Below, in pieces: positions 32,444-40,786 of a stretch of DNA of 44,396 nt. Numbering within the stretch: position 1 is the first letter of the stretch; each line of letters starts with the position of its first letter. Position numbers and translations under genes: made by a program. This stretch comes from UMGS1052 sp045580005 (GTDB lineage Bacteria; Bacillota; Clostridia; Oscillospirales; CAG-382), in contig JAZNMZ010000044.1 of the NCBI GenBank assembly GCA_045580005.1, positions 1 through 44,396 of the forward strand, given 5' to 3'. The notes beneath the pieces were generated by a model, which ran no database searches, was not told where the DNA came from, and saw nothing but the letters and a program-made list of their open reading frames with translations.

Positions 32444-33691
32444 TCAGATATTTCCCGAATAGTATTTTTCACAGTATTCTTCAAGACAGAGTCCCGATTC
32501 CATTATCTTCTGAGCGTGGTATCTGCCGACAAACCGGTAGTGCCAGGGCTCAAACATAATGCCGGTGATATCTGTCTTGTTTTTTGGATACCTAAGTATA
32601 AATCCAAAGTCAGCGCAGTGCTCAAGCAACCACTGATACTCGGGCTTTTCGGCAAAGACCTGGCTTGCCGCAGGCAGATTGTGAAGATCTGCACACAGAC
32701 CGCTCTGGTGCTCGCTCGAGCCGGGAATTGCGACCGCCTCTGCGGCTTTAGCTTCGGCAGAATCTCCATAGTATGGCCTTAGCGCACTGATCTGATTGTC
32801 AAAGAGCAGCTGCTGATAGTTGTACGAGCGGTACGCGCTTGTGACGCTGAGGCTTGTGTAGCCGTTGGCATAAGCCTCTGTGAGCATTGCCTCCATCGCT
32901 TTTCCTGCATACAGCTCCATCTGCTGTGTTGTTCTTCCGTCCTTTCGCGTGTGGATAAGGTCGTATAAGCTCTCGGGAACCGAGTCTTTCTGAAGTCTGT
33001 TGTCTGTATTTACAAGATAAAGATACTTGTCGCGGTCAACAGGGTCCATATACTGCTCATAAGCTGAGAGATTGCTGACAAAGGTCGGCTTCTTGCTCAC
33101 CTCGACTATTTTGCCAAAAACATCGTCTTCGGCTATTTTTTCGTCCTGAATGTCATATCCTGCCATAAGCGAATAGTCGGGTGCGGCAATGTCGATTTCT
33201 ATTCTGTTTTTTTCCTCATAACGCTCTATGAGAAGCCCCTTGATATGTTCTTCGTAAAAAGAGAGGGGAACAAACATACTGCCGTCTCGCATGGTAGCCG
33301 CCTCGCTCATAAAAAGGACTCCCGTGTCGGTCTTTGCACTGTCAACACCGTCGCTGAACGCAGCAAAGCTGCCGTCGGGAAATACAAGCGTGCGCGCACT
33401 GTTATCGCCCGAAATTGCGTATCCGCAATAATCTGTCAAAATATCCATGCTAATAAGCACCTCGCCGTTTTTGGAAAAGCACTCGGACTTTTCAAGCTGG
33501 CGCAGATTCTTTGTGCCGTTGAAAAGATAAATACTTACGCTCTCCTGTGACGAGCCTATATGAGAGTCAATAAAAACCCACACGCATATACCTGCGAAAA
33601 TTATTGCAAACAAAACGATTGAAATACGGAAAAGAAGCTGTCCTGCCGAGGGAGAGCTCTTTTTCTTTTTTGCTGATTTTTTGTTTTTCAT
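32444..33691 (-). CDS. D-alanyl-D-alanine carboxypeptidase (VanY/M15B-like), membrane-anchored
   Basis: The 415-aa product starts at an ATG with GAGGTAAAT upstream; the upstream frame to 33793 crosses the promoter. A basic start (MKNKKSAKKKKS) precedes one membrane helix (RISIVLFAIIFAGICVWVFI), so the body is outside. Residues ~50-190 form a beta-rich region (STALK-like copper-amine-oxidase-type pattern: VLISMDILTDYCGYAISGDN). The M15B domain follows: SVTSAYRSYNYQQLLFDNQI, the zinc motif SSEHQSGLCADLH and the C-terminal EPWHYRFVG. It trims D-Ala from peptidoglycan stems. No vancomycin-resistance genes are next to it, so a cell-wall role is more likely than resistance. Confidence 0.93.
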   Translation of the reverse strand: MKNKKSAKKKKSSPSAGQLLFRISIVLFAIIFAGICVWVFIDSHIGSSQESVSIYLFNGTKNLRQLEKSECFSKNGEVLISMDILTDYCGYAISGDNSARTLVFPDGSFAAFSDGVDSAKTDTGVLFMSEAATMRDGSMFVPLSFYEEHIKGLLIERYEEKNRIEIDIAAPDYSLMAGYDIQDEKIAEDDVFGKIVEVSKKPTFVSNLSAYEQYMDPVDRDKYLYLVNTDNRLQKDSVPESLYDLIHTRKDGRTTQQMELYAGKAMEAMLTEAYANGYTSLSVTSAYRSYNYQQLLFDNQISALRPYYGDSAEAKAAEAVAIPGSSEHQSGLCADLHNLPAASQVFAEKPEYQWLLEHCADFGFILRYPKNKTDITGIMFEPWHYRFVGRYHAQKIMESGLCLEEYCEKYYSGNI

Positions 33692-33737
33692 ATTTACCTC
33701 TTGATAGTTATAGTAAATAATAAGTATGTCATAATAA

Positions 33738-33766
33738 ATTATAGCACACAGCGGGCAAAAGAGCAA
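33738..33766 (-). promoter_or_regulatory. Promoter of the VanY-like gene
   Basis: On the minus strand TTGCTC (33761-33766) and TATAAT (33738-33743) are 17 bases apart. TGC just before the -10 gives an extended -10. Confidence 0.75.
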
Positions 33767-33885
33767 GCACTGTGTTAAATTTTTAAAAAACAAAGAAAAA
33801 GCGAGAATTAATGAGCTATGGCGAGATAACAGGGTAATTTTCTCTCAAAATGGTTAGAAACAAAGCAAAATTGACTTTTACTGAC

Positions 33886-33902
33886 TTTGACTTTCTTTGA
33901 CT
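33886..33902 (+). promoter_or_regulatory. CtsR operator 1
   Basis: TTTGACTTTCTTTGACT is an exact match to the CtsR heptad repeat (read on the minus strand RGTCAAANANRGTCAAA). It overlaps the -35 region of the ctsR operon. Confidence 0.93.
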
Positions 33903-33915
33903 TTCGAGCTACAAT
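33887..33915 (+). promoter_or_regulatory. Promoter of the ctsR-mcsA-mcsB-clpC operon
   Basis: TTGACT (33887-33892) and TACAAT (33910-33915) have a 17-base spacer; an overlapping TATAAT lies at 33915-33920. The CtsR box covers the -35. Confidence 0.75.
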
Positions 33916-33925
33916 ATAATCGTAA

Positions 33926-33942
33926 AGTCAGGAAAGGTCAAA
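33926..33942 (+). promoter_or_regulatory. CtsR operator 2 (degenerate)
   Basis: AGTCAGGAAAGGTCAAA matches the same consensus with two changes. It lies just downstream of the -10, next to the ribosome site. Confidence 0.5.
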
Positions 33943-33953
33943 AAGGTATCGGT

Positions 33954-34406
33954 ATGTTAATGTCAGAAAAAATCGCAAGAATGCTTGAGGAAATGCTAAA
34001 CGAGCAGGACGGCAGTGTGGAAATACAGAGAAACGAGCTCGCACTTCGGTTTGGATGTGTTCCCAGTCAGATAAACTATGTAATCTCCTCGCGCTTCAGT
34101 CCCCAGAGAGGGTACATTGTTGAAAGCCGCAGGGGAGGCGGAGGATATATCAAGATTACAAGAGTGAGAGTCGACTCAAGCAGGTACCTTATGCATCTTT
34201 TGGCGTCGGTAGGGGGCAGCATCGACTCGCCTTGTGCAAAGACCCTGCTTACCGCTCTTTATGAGAACAGATTTATAGACGAGAAGGATCTGAGGATTTA
34301 TGCGTCGGTAGTGTCCGACAGCACTCTTGGTGAAATCAGGGACAAGAGCACGCGTGACGCTGTGCGCGCCGATATTATGAGAAGCATTATTCTTAATTTA
34401 GTATAA
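33954..34406 (+). CDS. ctsR: Transcriptional repressor CtsR
   Basis: The 150-aa class III heat-shock repressor binds tandem GGTCAAA heptads. It starts at ATG 33954 with AAAAGG upstream; a second ATG at 33960 is farther from the site. The N-terminal winged helix-turn-helix is clear: VEIQRNELALRFGCVPSQIN and the arginine-glycine wing RGGGGYIKI that inserts in the minor groove. The C-terminal dimerisation region has SIDSPCAKTLLTALYENRFI and RDAVRADIMRSIILNL. Two CtsR operators upstream imply autoregulation. At high temperature McsB inactivates CtsR. Confidence 0.97.
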   Translation: MLMSEKIARMLEEMLNEQDGSVEIQRNELALRFGCVPSQINYVISSRFSPQRGYIVESRRGGGGYIKITRVRVDSSRYLMHLLASVGGSIDSPCAKTLLTALYENRFIDEKDLRIYASVVSDSTLGEIRDKSTRDAVRADIMRSIILNLV

Positions 34407-34425
34407 GATGAAAAGAGGTAATACT

Positions 34426-34956
34426 ATGCTGTGTGAAGCATGCAAAAGCAACAAGGCAACTTTCTTTTATAAACAGACAAAAAACGGCGTAACTGTCGAA
34501 AAGAATCTTTGCTCCGAGTGCGCAAAGGCAAAAGGACTCAGTGTGAATACAGGTTTGTTTCAAGGATTTGACGAGCTGTACGGCGATGACTTTTTCGGAG
34601 GCCTTCTCGGCAGTCTTTTTGAAAGCAAGCCGCAGGTTACAAGCACAGGGGCCTGCTCTTTTTGCGGCACGCGTCTCGGTGAGCTTTTAAACAGAGGAAC
34701 AGCAGGCTGCGCCGAGTGCTATAAGACCTTTTCCAACGCACTGTCACCCACCATTTCCAAAATCCACGGAAATGTGGCTCACTGCGGAAAGACACCCGGC
34801 AAGGGCGAAAAAAAGCAGGCAGAGATGACAGTGCAGGAAAAAATAACAGCGCTCAGGGGAGAGCTTTCTCTTGCAATCGAAAAGCAGGAATACGAGCGCG
34901 CGGCACAGCTGCGTGACGAGATTATTGCCCTTGAAAAAACTGAGAAAGGAGAGTGA
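34426..34956 (+). CDS. mcsA: McsA (activator of protein arginine kinase)
   Basis: The 176-aa product starts at an ATG with AGAGG upstream; an in-frame ATG at 34408 lies on that site. It contains two Cys-pair zinc sites: C3EAC6 and C29SEC32, then CSFCGTRLGE and AGCAECY. A C-terminal UVR-like coiled-coil motif follows (LSLAIEKQEYERAAQLRDEI). The protein activates McsB and helps to regulate CtsR. It lies between ctsR and mcsB in the conserved order. Confidence 0.96.
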   Translation: MLCEACKSNKATFFYKQTKNGVTVEKNLCSECAKAKGLSVNTGLFQGFDELYGDDFFGGLLGSLFESKPQVTSTGACSFCGTRLGELLNRGTAGCAECYKTFSNALSPTISKIHGNVAHCGKTPGKGEKKQAEMTVQEKITALRGELSLAIEKQEYERAAQLRDEIIALEKTEKGE

Positions 34957-35978
34957 CCACCGTGAAATGGTATAACAGCAAAGAGGCGTCAGGTGGCGTT
35001 GTAATAAGCTCGAGAGTGCGTCTTGCAAGAAATCTCTCGGACACAGTTTTCCCTCAAAAGGCGAGTCCTTCAGAACGTGTAAAGGTGTGCAATGCCGTAA
35101 AGAGCGCGCTTGATAAAAACGGCTACGAAAGATATAACTATATAGATATGAGCTCCCTTTCTCCACTCGAAAAGAGGCTGCTTTTGGAGGATCACCTCAT
35201 CAGTCGCGACTTTTTCGGCGCTGACGGCGAGGGCAGAATGCTTATTACTGACGAGAACAATACAGTGTCGGTAATGGTTAACGAGGAGGACCATCTGCGT
35301 ATTCAGGCAATAACTCCCGGCCTTGATATTGAGGGGGCATACAGCAGAGCCAACACTCTCGACGACATACTCTCGCAAGGGCTGCCTGTTGCCTTTGATG
35401 AAAAGCTTGGCTATCTCACCTCCTGCCCCACAAACCTCGGAACAGGTATGCGCGCGTCGTGTATGCTCCACCTGCCTGCCATTACTGTTTCGGGCGGTAT
35501 CGGCTCGCTTATTTCACTCATGACAAAGCTCGGACTCACAGTGCGCGGCTTATATGGGGAGGGAAGCGACGCAGACGGATGCCTTTATCAGATTTCAAAT
35601 CAGATAACGCTCGGTATTTCCGAAAAGGACACTATCGACAAGCTCACCAATGCTGTGCGTCAGGTTGTGGAAAAGGAGAATAAGCTCAGAGAAAGCCTTA
35701 TTTCACGCGGGGGCGCCGACTTTGAAGACAGCGTATACCGCTCGTATGGTATCCTGAAATATGCAAAGAAAATTTCATCCTCAGAGTTTTTAAAGCTCTG
35801 GTCAAGTGCGAAGCTCGGAGCCGAGTGCGGAATAATAAAGGAGCTTGAGGGCATAAATCTGACAAGACTCCTTATCGAAACAACCCCCTCTCACATTATC
35901 ACAAAGCATAAGGAAGCTTCGGACGCAGGTGTGCGCGACGAAAAGCGCGCACAGATAATAAAGGAATATTTTGGTTAA
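34953..35978 (+). CDS. mcsB: Protein arginine kinase McsB
   Basis: The 341-aa phosphagen-kinase-like enzyme phosphorylates arginines on CtsR and on misfolded proteins, marking them for ClpC-ClpP. Conserved blocks are visible: VVISSRVRLARNL near the start, NEEDHLRIQAITPG, TSCPTNLGTGMRASCMLHLP, a GLYGEGSDADGCLYQISNQ loop and the C-terminal ARG-binding stretch. It starts at a GTG that overlaps the mcsA stop by four bases. Confidence 0.97.
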   Translation: MTTVKWYNSKEASGGVVISSRVRLARNLSDTVFPQKASPSERVKVCNAVKSALDKNGYERYNYIDMSSLSPLEKRLLLEDHLISRDFFGADGEGRMLITDENNTVSVMVNEEDHLRIQAITPGLDIEGAYSRANTLDDILSQGLPVAFDEKLGYLTSCPTNLGTGMRASCMLHLPAITVSGGIGSLISLMTKLGLTVRGLYGEGSDADGCLYQISNQITLGISEKDTIDKLTNAVRQVVEKENKLRESLISRGGADFEDSVYRSYGILKYAKKISSSEFLKLWSSAKLGAECGIIKELEGINLTRLLIETTPSHIITKHKEASDAGVRDEKRAQIIKEYFG

Positions 35979-36001
35979 TATAGTATATAGAGGTGATACA
36001 G

Positions 36002-38455
36002 ATGAATGAAAGACTCACAGACAATGCGGCAAAAGCGCTGAGCGCAGCCTTTGCGGCAACAAAAAAGCTCGGTCACACAAGCGTGGGCAGCGAACACCTT
36101 GTGCTCGGTCTTTTGTCAAGAAAGGACTCAATTGCGGCAAAGCTGCTGACAAAGCACGGAATTACTTTTGAGATGTTCCGCGATATAATAATCGAGCGCA
36201 GCGGTATCGGTGACGAGAACGCCGACAATATAGATATGAGCCCACGCACAAAGAGAATTATCGAAAACTCGGGAAGTGAGGCGCTTGCAACCTCGCAGGG
36301 GTATATCGGTACAGAGCACATTTTGATGGCAATACTGCACGAGAACGACTGCGTTGCAGTAAAAATAATGCGCGAGTTGGGTGTTGACCTTGAGGAGCTG
36401 TACGCACAGACCTCAGCGGTTGCTTGCGGATTTGAGCCGCAGGGCTTTTCGGACAACTCTCAAAAAAAACAGCAGGAAAAGGGGAAGGTTGCAAAAGGCA
36501 GCTCCAAAACTCCGACACTCGACAGCTACGGATGCGACCTTACACAGTCGGCAAAGAGCGGTAAGCTAGACCCTGTTATCGGCAGAGAAACAGAGATGCG
36601 CAGAGTTATACAGATACTTTCACGCCGTCAGAAGAATAATCCTTGCCTTATAGGCGAGCCGGGCGTCGGCAAGACGGCTGTTGCCGAGGGACTTGCCCAG
36701 ATGATAATTGACGGAGAGGTACCTGACACAATCAAGGATAAGCGAGTTGTCACACTCGATCTTTCGGGTATGCTTGCAGGAGCAAAGTACAGAGGCGAGT
36801 TTGAGGAGCGTATCAAGAATGTTATGTCCGAGGTAAAAAAAGCAGGCGATGTGATACTCTTTATCGACGAGATACACACTCTTATCGGCGCAGGCTCTGC
36901 CGAGGGCGCTATAGACGCGGCAAATATTCTCAAGCCTGCCCTTTCAAGAGGCGAGATACAGGTTATAGGTGCCACAACAATATCTGAGTACCGAAAGTAT
37001 ATTGAAAAGGATGCTGCACTCGAGAGAAGATTCCAGTCTGTGATGGTCGGCGAGCCGTCAAAGGACGAGGCAAAGCAGATTCTTAGGGGGCTCAAGGATA
37101 AGTATGAGGCACATCATAAGGTAAAGATTACAGACGACGCAATAAATGCAGCCGTCGACCTTTCGGCAAGATATATTGCCGACAGATTCCTGCCCGACAA
37201 GGCGATAGACCTTATAGATGAGGCAGCGTCAAAAAAGAGAATTTCGGAGATAACAGCTCCACCCGATCTTCGCGAGCGCGAGGAGGAAATAAAGAAGCTC
37301 GAGGCAGAAAAGAACGAGGCTGTGCATACACAGGAGTTTGAAAAAGCAGCCGAGCTCCGCAACAGACAGAGCGAAATGATTGAGCTTTTAAAGAAAGAAA
37401 AGGCTCAGTGGGAGGACAAAAAAAGTAAATCCACGCCTGAGATTACATCTGCCGATATTGCAGAGGTTATCACAAGCTGGACTCAGATTCCCGTTGCAAA
37501 GCTCGCCGAGGAAGAAAGCGAGAAGCTCCTGCACCTCGATGAGATACTCCGCTCGCGTGTTATCGGTCAGGACGAGGCAGTTTCTGTTATTTCCCGCGCC
37601 ATAAGACGCGGCAGAACAGGACTCAAGGACCCCAAGCGCCCACAGGGCTCGTTTATCTTCTGCGGTCCGACAGGTGTCGGCAAGACAGAGCTTTCCAAGG
37701 CTCTCGCCGAGGCAATCTTTGGCGACGAGAATGCGATTTTGCGCTTTGATATGTCCGAGTATATGGAGAAACACTCGGTGTCCAAGCTTATCGGCTCGCC
37801 TCCCGGCTATGTCGGATATGACGAGGCAGGACAGCTCACCGAGAAAATCCGCAGGAAGCCTTATTCGGTAATACTCTTTGATGAGATAGAAAAGGCCCAC
37901 CCCGATGTATTTAATATACTTCTTCAGATACTTGAGGACGGAGTTCTCACAGACTCCCACGGCAGAAAGTGCGATTTCAAAAACGCCGTTATCATCCTCA
38001 CCTCAAACCTCGGCTCGTCGTCTGCCGGTGAACCTGCAAGACTCGGCTTTGTGAGGGAAGAGGACAGAGTAAAAGAGCAGGACAGAGCGGCACAAAAAGT
38101 GCTTGGTGCACTCAAGAATCACTTCAGACCCGAGTTTTTGAACAGAATCGACGAGATAGTGGTGTTCCGCAAGCTCTCTGATGAGAGTATAAAAAAGATT
38201 GCAACACTTATGCTCTCCGAGATAAAAAAGAGAATAAACTCACTCGGTATCGAAATAGAGTTCTCAGACGAAGTGACAGATACTCTTGCCAAGGAGGGCT
38301 TTGACGAGGTGTACGGCGCAAGACCGCTCCGCCGTGCTATCCAGCGTAAGATTGAGGATAGCTTGTCTGTTGAGCTGCTTGAGGGCAAGATAAAAAAAGG
38401 CGACAAGATAACAGCAGAGCTCGTTGACGAAAAAATCGAGTACAAAAAGGCATAA
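36002..38455 (+). CDS. clpC: ATP-dependent Clp protease ATP-binding subunit ClpC
   Basis: The 817-aa Hsp100 protein unfolds substrates, including arginine-phosphorylated ones, for ClpP. It starts at an ATG with GAGGTG seven bases upstream. Two N-terminal Clp repeats come first (LGHTSVGSEHLVLGLLS, GYIGTEHILMAI). The first AAA+ module has Walker A GEPGVGKTA and Walker B FIDEIHTLIGA. A coiled-coil middle domain follows, with the UVR motif EFEKAAELRNRQ that docks McsB. The second module has GPTGVGKTE and VILFDEIEKAH. Loop residues for ClpP binding lie near LGFVREED. A terminator follows. Confidence 0.98.
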   Translation: MNERLTDNAAKALSAAFAATKKLGHTSVGSEHLVLGLLSRKDSIAAKLLTKHGITFEMFRDIIIERSGIGDENADNIDMSPRTKRIIENSGSEALATSQGYIGTEHILMAILHENDCVAVKIMRELGVDLEELYAQTSAVACGFEPQGFSDNSQKKQQEKGKVAKGSSKTPTLDSYGCDLTQSAKSGKLDPVIGRETEMRRVIQILSRRQKNNPCLIGEPGVGKTAVAEGLAQMIIDGEVPDTIKDKRVVTLDLSGMLAGAKYRGEFEERIKNVMSEVKKAGDVILFIDEIHTLIGAGSAEGAIDAANILKPALSRGEIQVIGATTISEYRKYIEKDAALERRFQSVMVGEPSKDEAKQILRGLKDKYEAHHKVKITDDAINAAVDLSARYIADRFLPDKAIDLIDEAASKKRISEITAPPDLREREEEIKKLEAEKNEAVHTQEFEKAAELRNRQSEMIELLKKEKAQWEDKKSKSTPEITSADIAEVITSWTQIPVAKLAEEESEKLLHLDEILRSRVIGQDEAVSVISRAIRRGRTGLKDPKRPQGSFIFCGPTGVGKTELSKALAEAIFGDENAILRFDMSEYMEKHSVSKLIGSPPGYVGYDEAGQLTEKIRRKPYSVILFDEIEKAHPDVFNILLQILEDGVLTDSHGRKCDFKNAVIILTSNLGSSSAGEPARLGFVREEDRVKEQDRAAQKVLGALKNHFRPEFLNRIDEIVVFRKLSDESIKKIATLMLSEIKKRINSLGIEIEFSDEVTDTLAKEGFDEVYGARPLRRAIQRKIEDSLSVELLEGKIKKGDKITAELVDEKIEYKKA

Positions 38456-38589
38456 AACCTCACAGTTTTCAGCTTTCCGTCATATTCTTATCACATTGCA
38501 GAGCTATTATATAAATGCAAAGGGCAATACAAATATTCCCGCAAAATATTTGTGTTTTGTTCTTCATTTCTCCTAAAATATTTACAAGG

Positions 38590-38616
38590 AAAAATCCCGG
38601 GTAACCGGGGTTTTTT
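38590..38616 (+). terminator. Terminator of the ctsR-clpC operon
   Basis: AAATCCCGG-gtaa-CCGGGGTTT forms a GC-rich stem with one wobble pair, followed by TTT. It lies about 135 bases past the clpC stop in an otherwise AT-rich gap. Confidence 0.75.
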
Positions 38617-38638
38617 CTTTACTTAAAAGAGCAACAAA

Positions 38639-38662
38639 AAAGACGCACTTTCGTGCGTCTTT
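38639..38662 (-). terminator. Terminator of secG
   Basis: AAAGACGCAC-tttc-GTGCGTCTTT is a perfect 10-bp stem. On the minus strand it is followed by a T-run, about 30 bases past the secG stop at 38694. Confidence 0.9.
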
Positions 38663-38693
38663 CGCTTTTATTCAGATTTGGTTCTGTGACTGA

Positions 38694-39182
38694 TTACTCA
38701 GCGATATCCCACTGGTCTGCGATTTCGTTGTCGTTTTCAGCGCCGTCCTCAGCTACGCCAAGGTTACGCTCATCTTCTTCTGCAACTTCGCCGCCGTCAA
38801 CTGTTTGGTCATCAGTAACATCACCCTCGGGAGCAACATCTTCGCCCTCAGAGTTTTCCCCCTCGGTAGTAGCGTTCTCGCCGCCTGTCAGCTCATCCTG
38901 TGAAATGAGAGAGTCAAGGTCAACAATGTTGTCGTTGTAATCAGTGTTGGGTGTGATTACAATGTAAGTTACAATAACAACGATGAAGAAAATAACGCAG
39001 ATAACAGCAGTAGCCTTGTTGAGTATTGCGTCAACCTGCTTGCCCTTCTGCTTGCCGAAGAAGTTCTCGGCGCTGCCTGTGATTGTGCCTGACATTCTGT
39101 GGTCCTTGCTGCTCTGAACAAGAATAAGAACAACAAGTACAACAGCCATAACGAGTAAGAGTATACCAAAGAATAATTCCAT
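38694..39182 (-). CDS. secG: SecG translocase subunit with acidic tail
   Basis: The 162-aa product starts at an ATG with AGGAGG-like GGAGG upstream. The N-terminal part is SecG: two membrane helices at about residues 3-22 and 58-78 (LLLVMAVVLVVLILVQSSKD and TAVICVIFFIVVIVTYIVI), separated by GSAENFFGKQKGKQVD. SecG helps SecYE and SecA export proteins. Normal SecG is about 70-80 residues. Here some 80 more residues follow, nearly all acidic (DSLISQDELTGGENATTEG, then many Glu/Asp). Its role is unknown; it probably lies outside the membrane on the second helix's exposed side. Confidence 0.93.
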   Translation of the reverse strand: MELFFGILLLVMAVVLVVLILVQSSKDHRMSGTITGSAENFFGKQKGKQVDAILNKATAVICVIFFIVVIVTYIVITPNTDYNDNIVDLDSLISQDELTGGENATTEGENSEGEDVAPEGDVTDDQTVDGGEVAEEDERNLGVAEDGAENDNEIADQWDIAE

Positions 39183-39237
39183 AACTTATAAACCTCCGAT
39201 TATTTAAATACTCTGAATTGGTCTCAAAATATACATA

Positions 39238-39260
39238 TTATGCGAGAATTCCTCGCATAA
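39238..39260 (-). other. Hairpin in the secG leader
   Basis: TTATGCGAG-aattc-CTCGCATAA is a perfect 9-bp stem just downstream of the secG start site. It may stabilise the leader RNA or act as an attenuator. Confidence 0.6.
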
Positions 39261-39272
39261 TCAGCATTCAAT

Positions 39273-39301
39273 ATTATATCACAATGCAAAATTAATTGCA
39301 A
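39273..39301 (-). promoter_or_regulatory. Promoter of secG
   Basis: On the minus strand TTGCAA (39296-39301) and TATAAT (39273-39278) are 17 bases apart. Confidence 0.75.
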
Positions 39302-39350
39302 GAGCTTTTTATATTTTTTTTGCAAAAATTGCTTTTTTTAATATTTTTTC

Positions 39351-39827
39351 TCATTTTTTCTCAATAATACAAACAGCGTGCGAGGAAATTCCCTCGAGAT
39401 TGCCTGTAAAACCGAGCTTTTCCTCTGTTGTCGCCTTGATATTGATAGTTTCTTTCGGCACATCAAGAATTCGTGCAAAATTCTCTCTCATAGCGTCGAT
39501 ATGATGCGCCATTTTTGGCTTTTGCGCGATAATCGTGCAGTCGGCGTTGCCGAGAGTATAGCCAAGCGCGTCCATTTTTTCTTTTACTCTCTGCAACAGA
39601 ATAAGGCTTGATATTCCCTTGTAGCTGTTGTCGCTGTCGGGAAAGAGCTTGCCTATATCGCCGAGTCCCATAGCGCCCAGCAGAGCGTCCATAAGAGCGT
39701 GTGTGAGCACATCTGCGTCAGAGTGTCCGAGAAGCCCCATATCGTTTGGAATCTCGACTCCTCCGATAATCATTTTTCGCTCTATACTCAGCCTGTGCAC
39801 ATCGTATCCGTGACCTATTCTAATCAT
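39351..39827 (-). CDS. ispF: 2-C-methyl-D-erythritol 2,4-cyclodiphosphate synthase
   Basis: The 158-aa enzyme makes the cyclodiphosphate of the MEP isoprenoid pathway. Its metal-site start MIRIGHGYDVHRL, the metal-binding GHSDADVLTHALMDALLGA, the LFPDSDNSYKG block and the C-terminal NIKATTEEKLGFTG are all present. It overlaps ispD by four bases, so both are co-translated, the usual pair. Confidence 0.97.
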   Translation of the reverse strand: MIRIGHGYDVHRLSIERKMIIGGVEIPNDMGLLGHSDADVLTHALMDALLGAMGLGDIGKLFPDSDNSYKGISSLILLQRVKEKMDALGYTLGNADCTIIAQKPKMAHHIDAMRENFARILDVPKETINIKATTEEKLGFTGNLEGISSHAVCIIEKK

Positions 39828-40549
39828 TTGTTTTCCTCCGAAAATCTGCGCTTTGCCATTATTGCCTCGGCGATAAATATATCCTCCGGGTATGTTACCT
39901 TTATATTGTCGGCAGAGCTTTCCGACAGCCTTACAATAAAGCCTGCGTGCGTAACAAGACCGCTCTCGTCTGTTTCACTGATGCCGTCGGCAGTAGCTTT
40001 TTCAAGTGCCGTGCGGAACATATTGGTATCAAAAATCTGCGGAGTCTGTATCTGCCAGAGGTTTTCTCTGTCGACCGACTCGCGTATAAGACAGTTGTTG
40101 TCACTTCTTTTGAGAGTATCTCTAACCCTTGAAGCACATACTGCGTTGCCGTGCTTGGCTGCAAGCTCGAGCGCTCTTGTAAAATCCTCTTTTGTGATAA
40201 GAGGTCGTGCCGCATCGTGAACTGCCACAAATTTTGTAGCCTTTCCAAGGCTGTTTGCCGCCTTAAAGGCAATAAGCACCGATTCCTGACGGGTTTTACC
40301 TCCGCCTGTAACTATGATCTCTTTGGTGTAGTTTTTGCCCTTTATGAGAGCTTTAATCTGCGAAATATCCTCGCTTTTTGCGGAAATGACGATTTTTTCA
40401 ACATTTTCGCACTCGCAGAACATATCGAGTGACCATATAAGAAGCGGCTTTTTACAAAGCTCGAGCAGCGGCTTTGATACGCCGCCCATTCTCGTTCCGC
40501 TGCCTGCGGCGGCAATTATGACTGTTACAGAGTCTTTTTCTTTAAACAA
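39824..40549 (-). CDS. ispD: 2-C-methyl-D-erythritol 4-phosphate cytidylyltransferase
   Basis: The 241-aa enzyme couples CTP to methylerythritol phosphate. The nucleotide-binding loop AAAGSGTRMGG is near residue 14, VHDAARPLIT near residue 100, and VSRVRDTLK-like plus QTPQIF blocks follow. The C-terminal end has GISETDESGLV and IKVTYPEDI. It starts at a TTG with a weak GAG site and overlaps ispF. Confidence 0.96.
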   Translation of the reverse strand: MFKEKDSVTVIIAAAGSGTRMGGVSKPLLELCKKPLLIWSLDMFCECENVEKIVISAKSEDISQIKALIKGKNYTKEIIVTGGGKTRQESVLIAFKAANSLGKATKFVAVHDAARPLITKEDFTRALELAAKHGNAVCASRVRDTLKRSDNNCLIRESVDRENLWQIQTPQIFDTNMFRTALEKATADGISETDESGLVTHAGFIVRLSESSADNIKVTYPEDIFIAEAIMAKRRFSEENK

Positions 40550-40581
40550 TTTATCTCACGCCTTTTTGAGTTTATAATATA

Positions 40582-40610
40582 ATTTTATAGAAAAATTTTA
40601 TTCCTGTCAA
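40582..40610 (-). promoter_or_regulatory. Promoter of ispD-ispF
   Basis: On the minus strand TTGACA (40605-40610) and TAAAAT (40582-40587) are 17 bases apart, about 35 bases before the ispD start. Confidence 0.75.
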
Positions 40611-40713
40611 GGAAAATTTTACAACTTGGTAGCAATTTGCGGCAAAACAGGCGAATTAACAACAAATCTTATGTTTATTAAAAAAACGGTCACAAAAACT
40701 TTTTCAAAAACTA

Positions 40714-40743
40714 TTGCAAAATATATATAAGGAAGATTATAAT
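40714..40743 (+). promoter_or_regulatory. Promoter of the rRNA methyltransferase-dprA operon
   Basis: TTGCAA (40714-40719) and TATAAT (40738-40743) are 18 bases apart. Transcription should begin near 40750. Confidence 0.6.
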
Positions 40744-40786
40744 AAATACTATGGTTATCAAAAATACAACTACCAGGCAGGACAGC

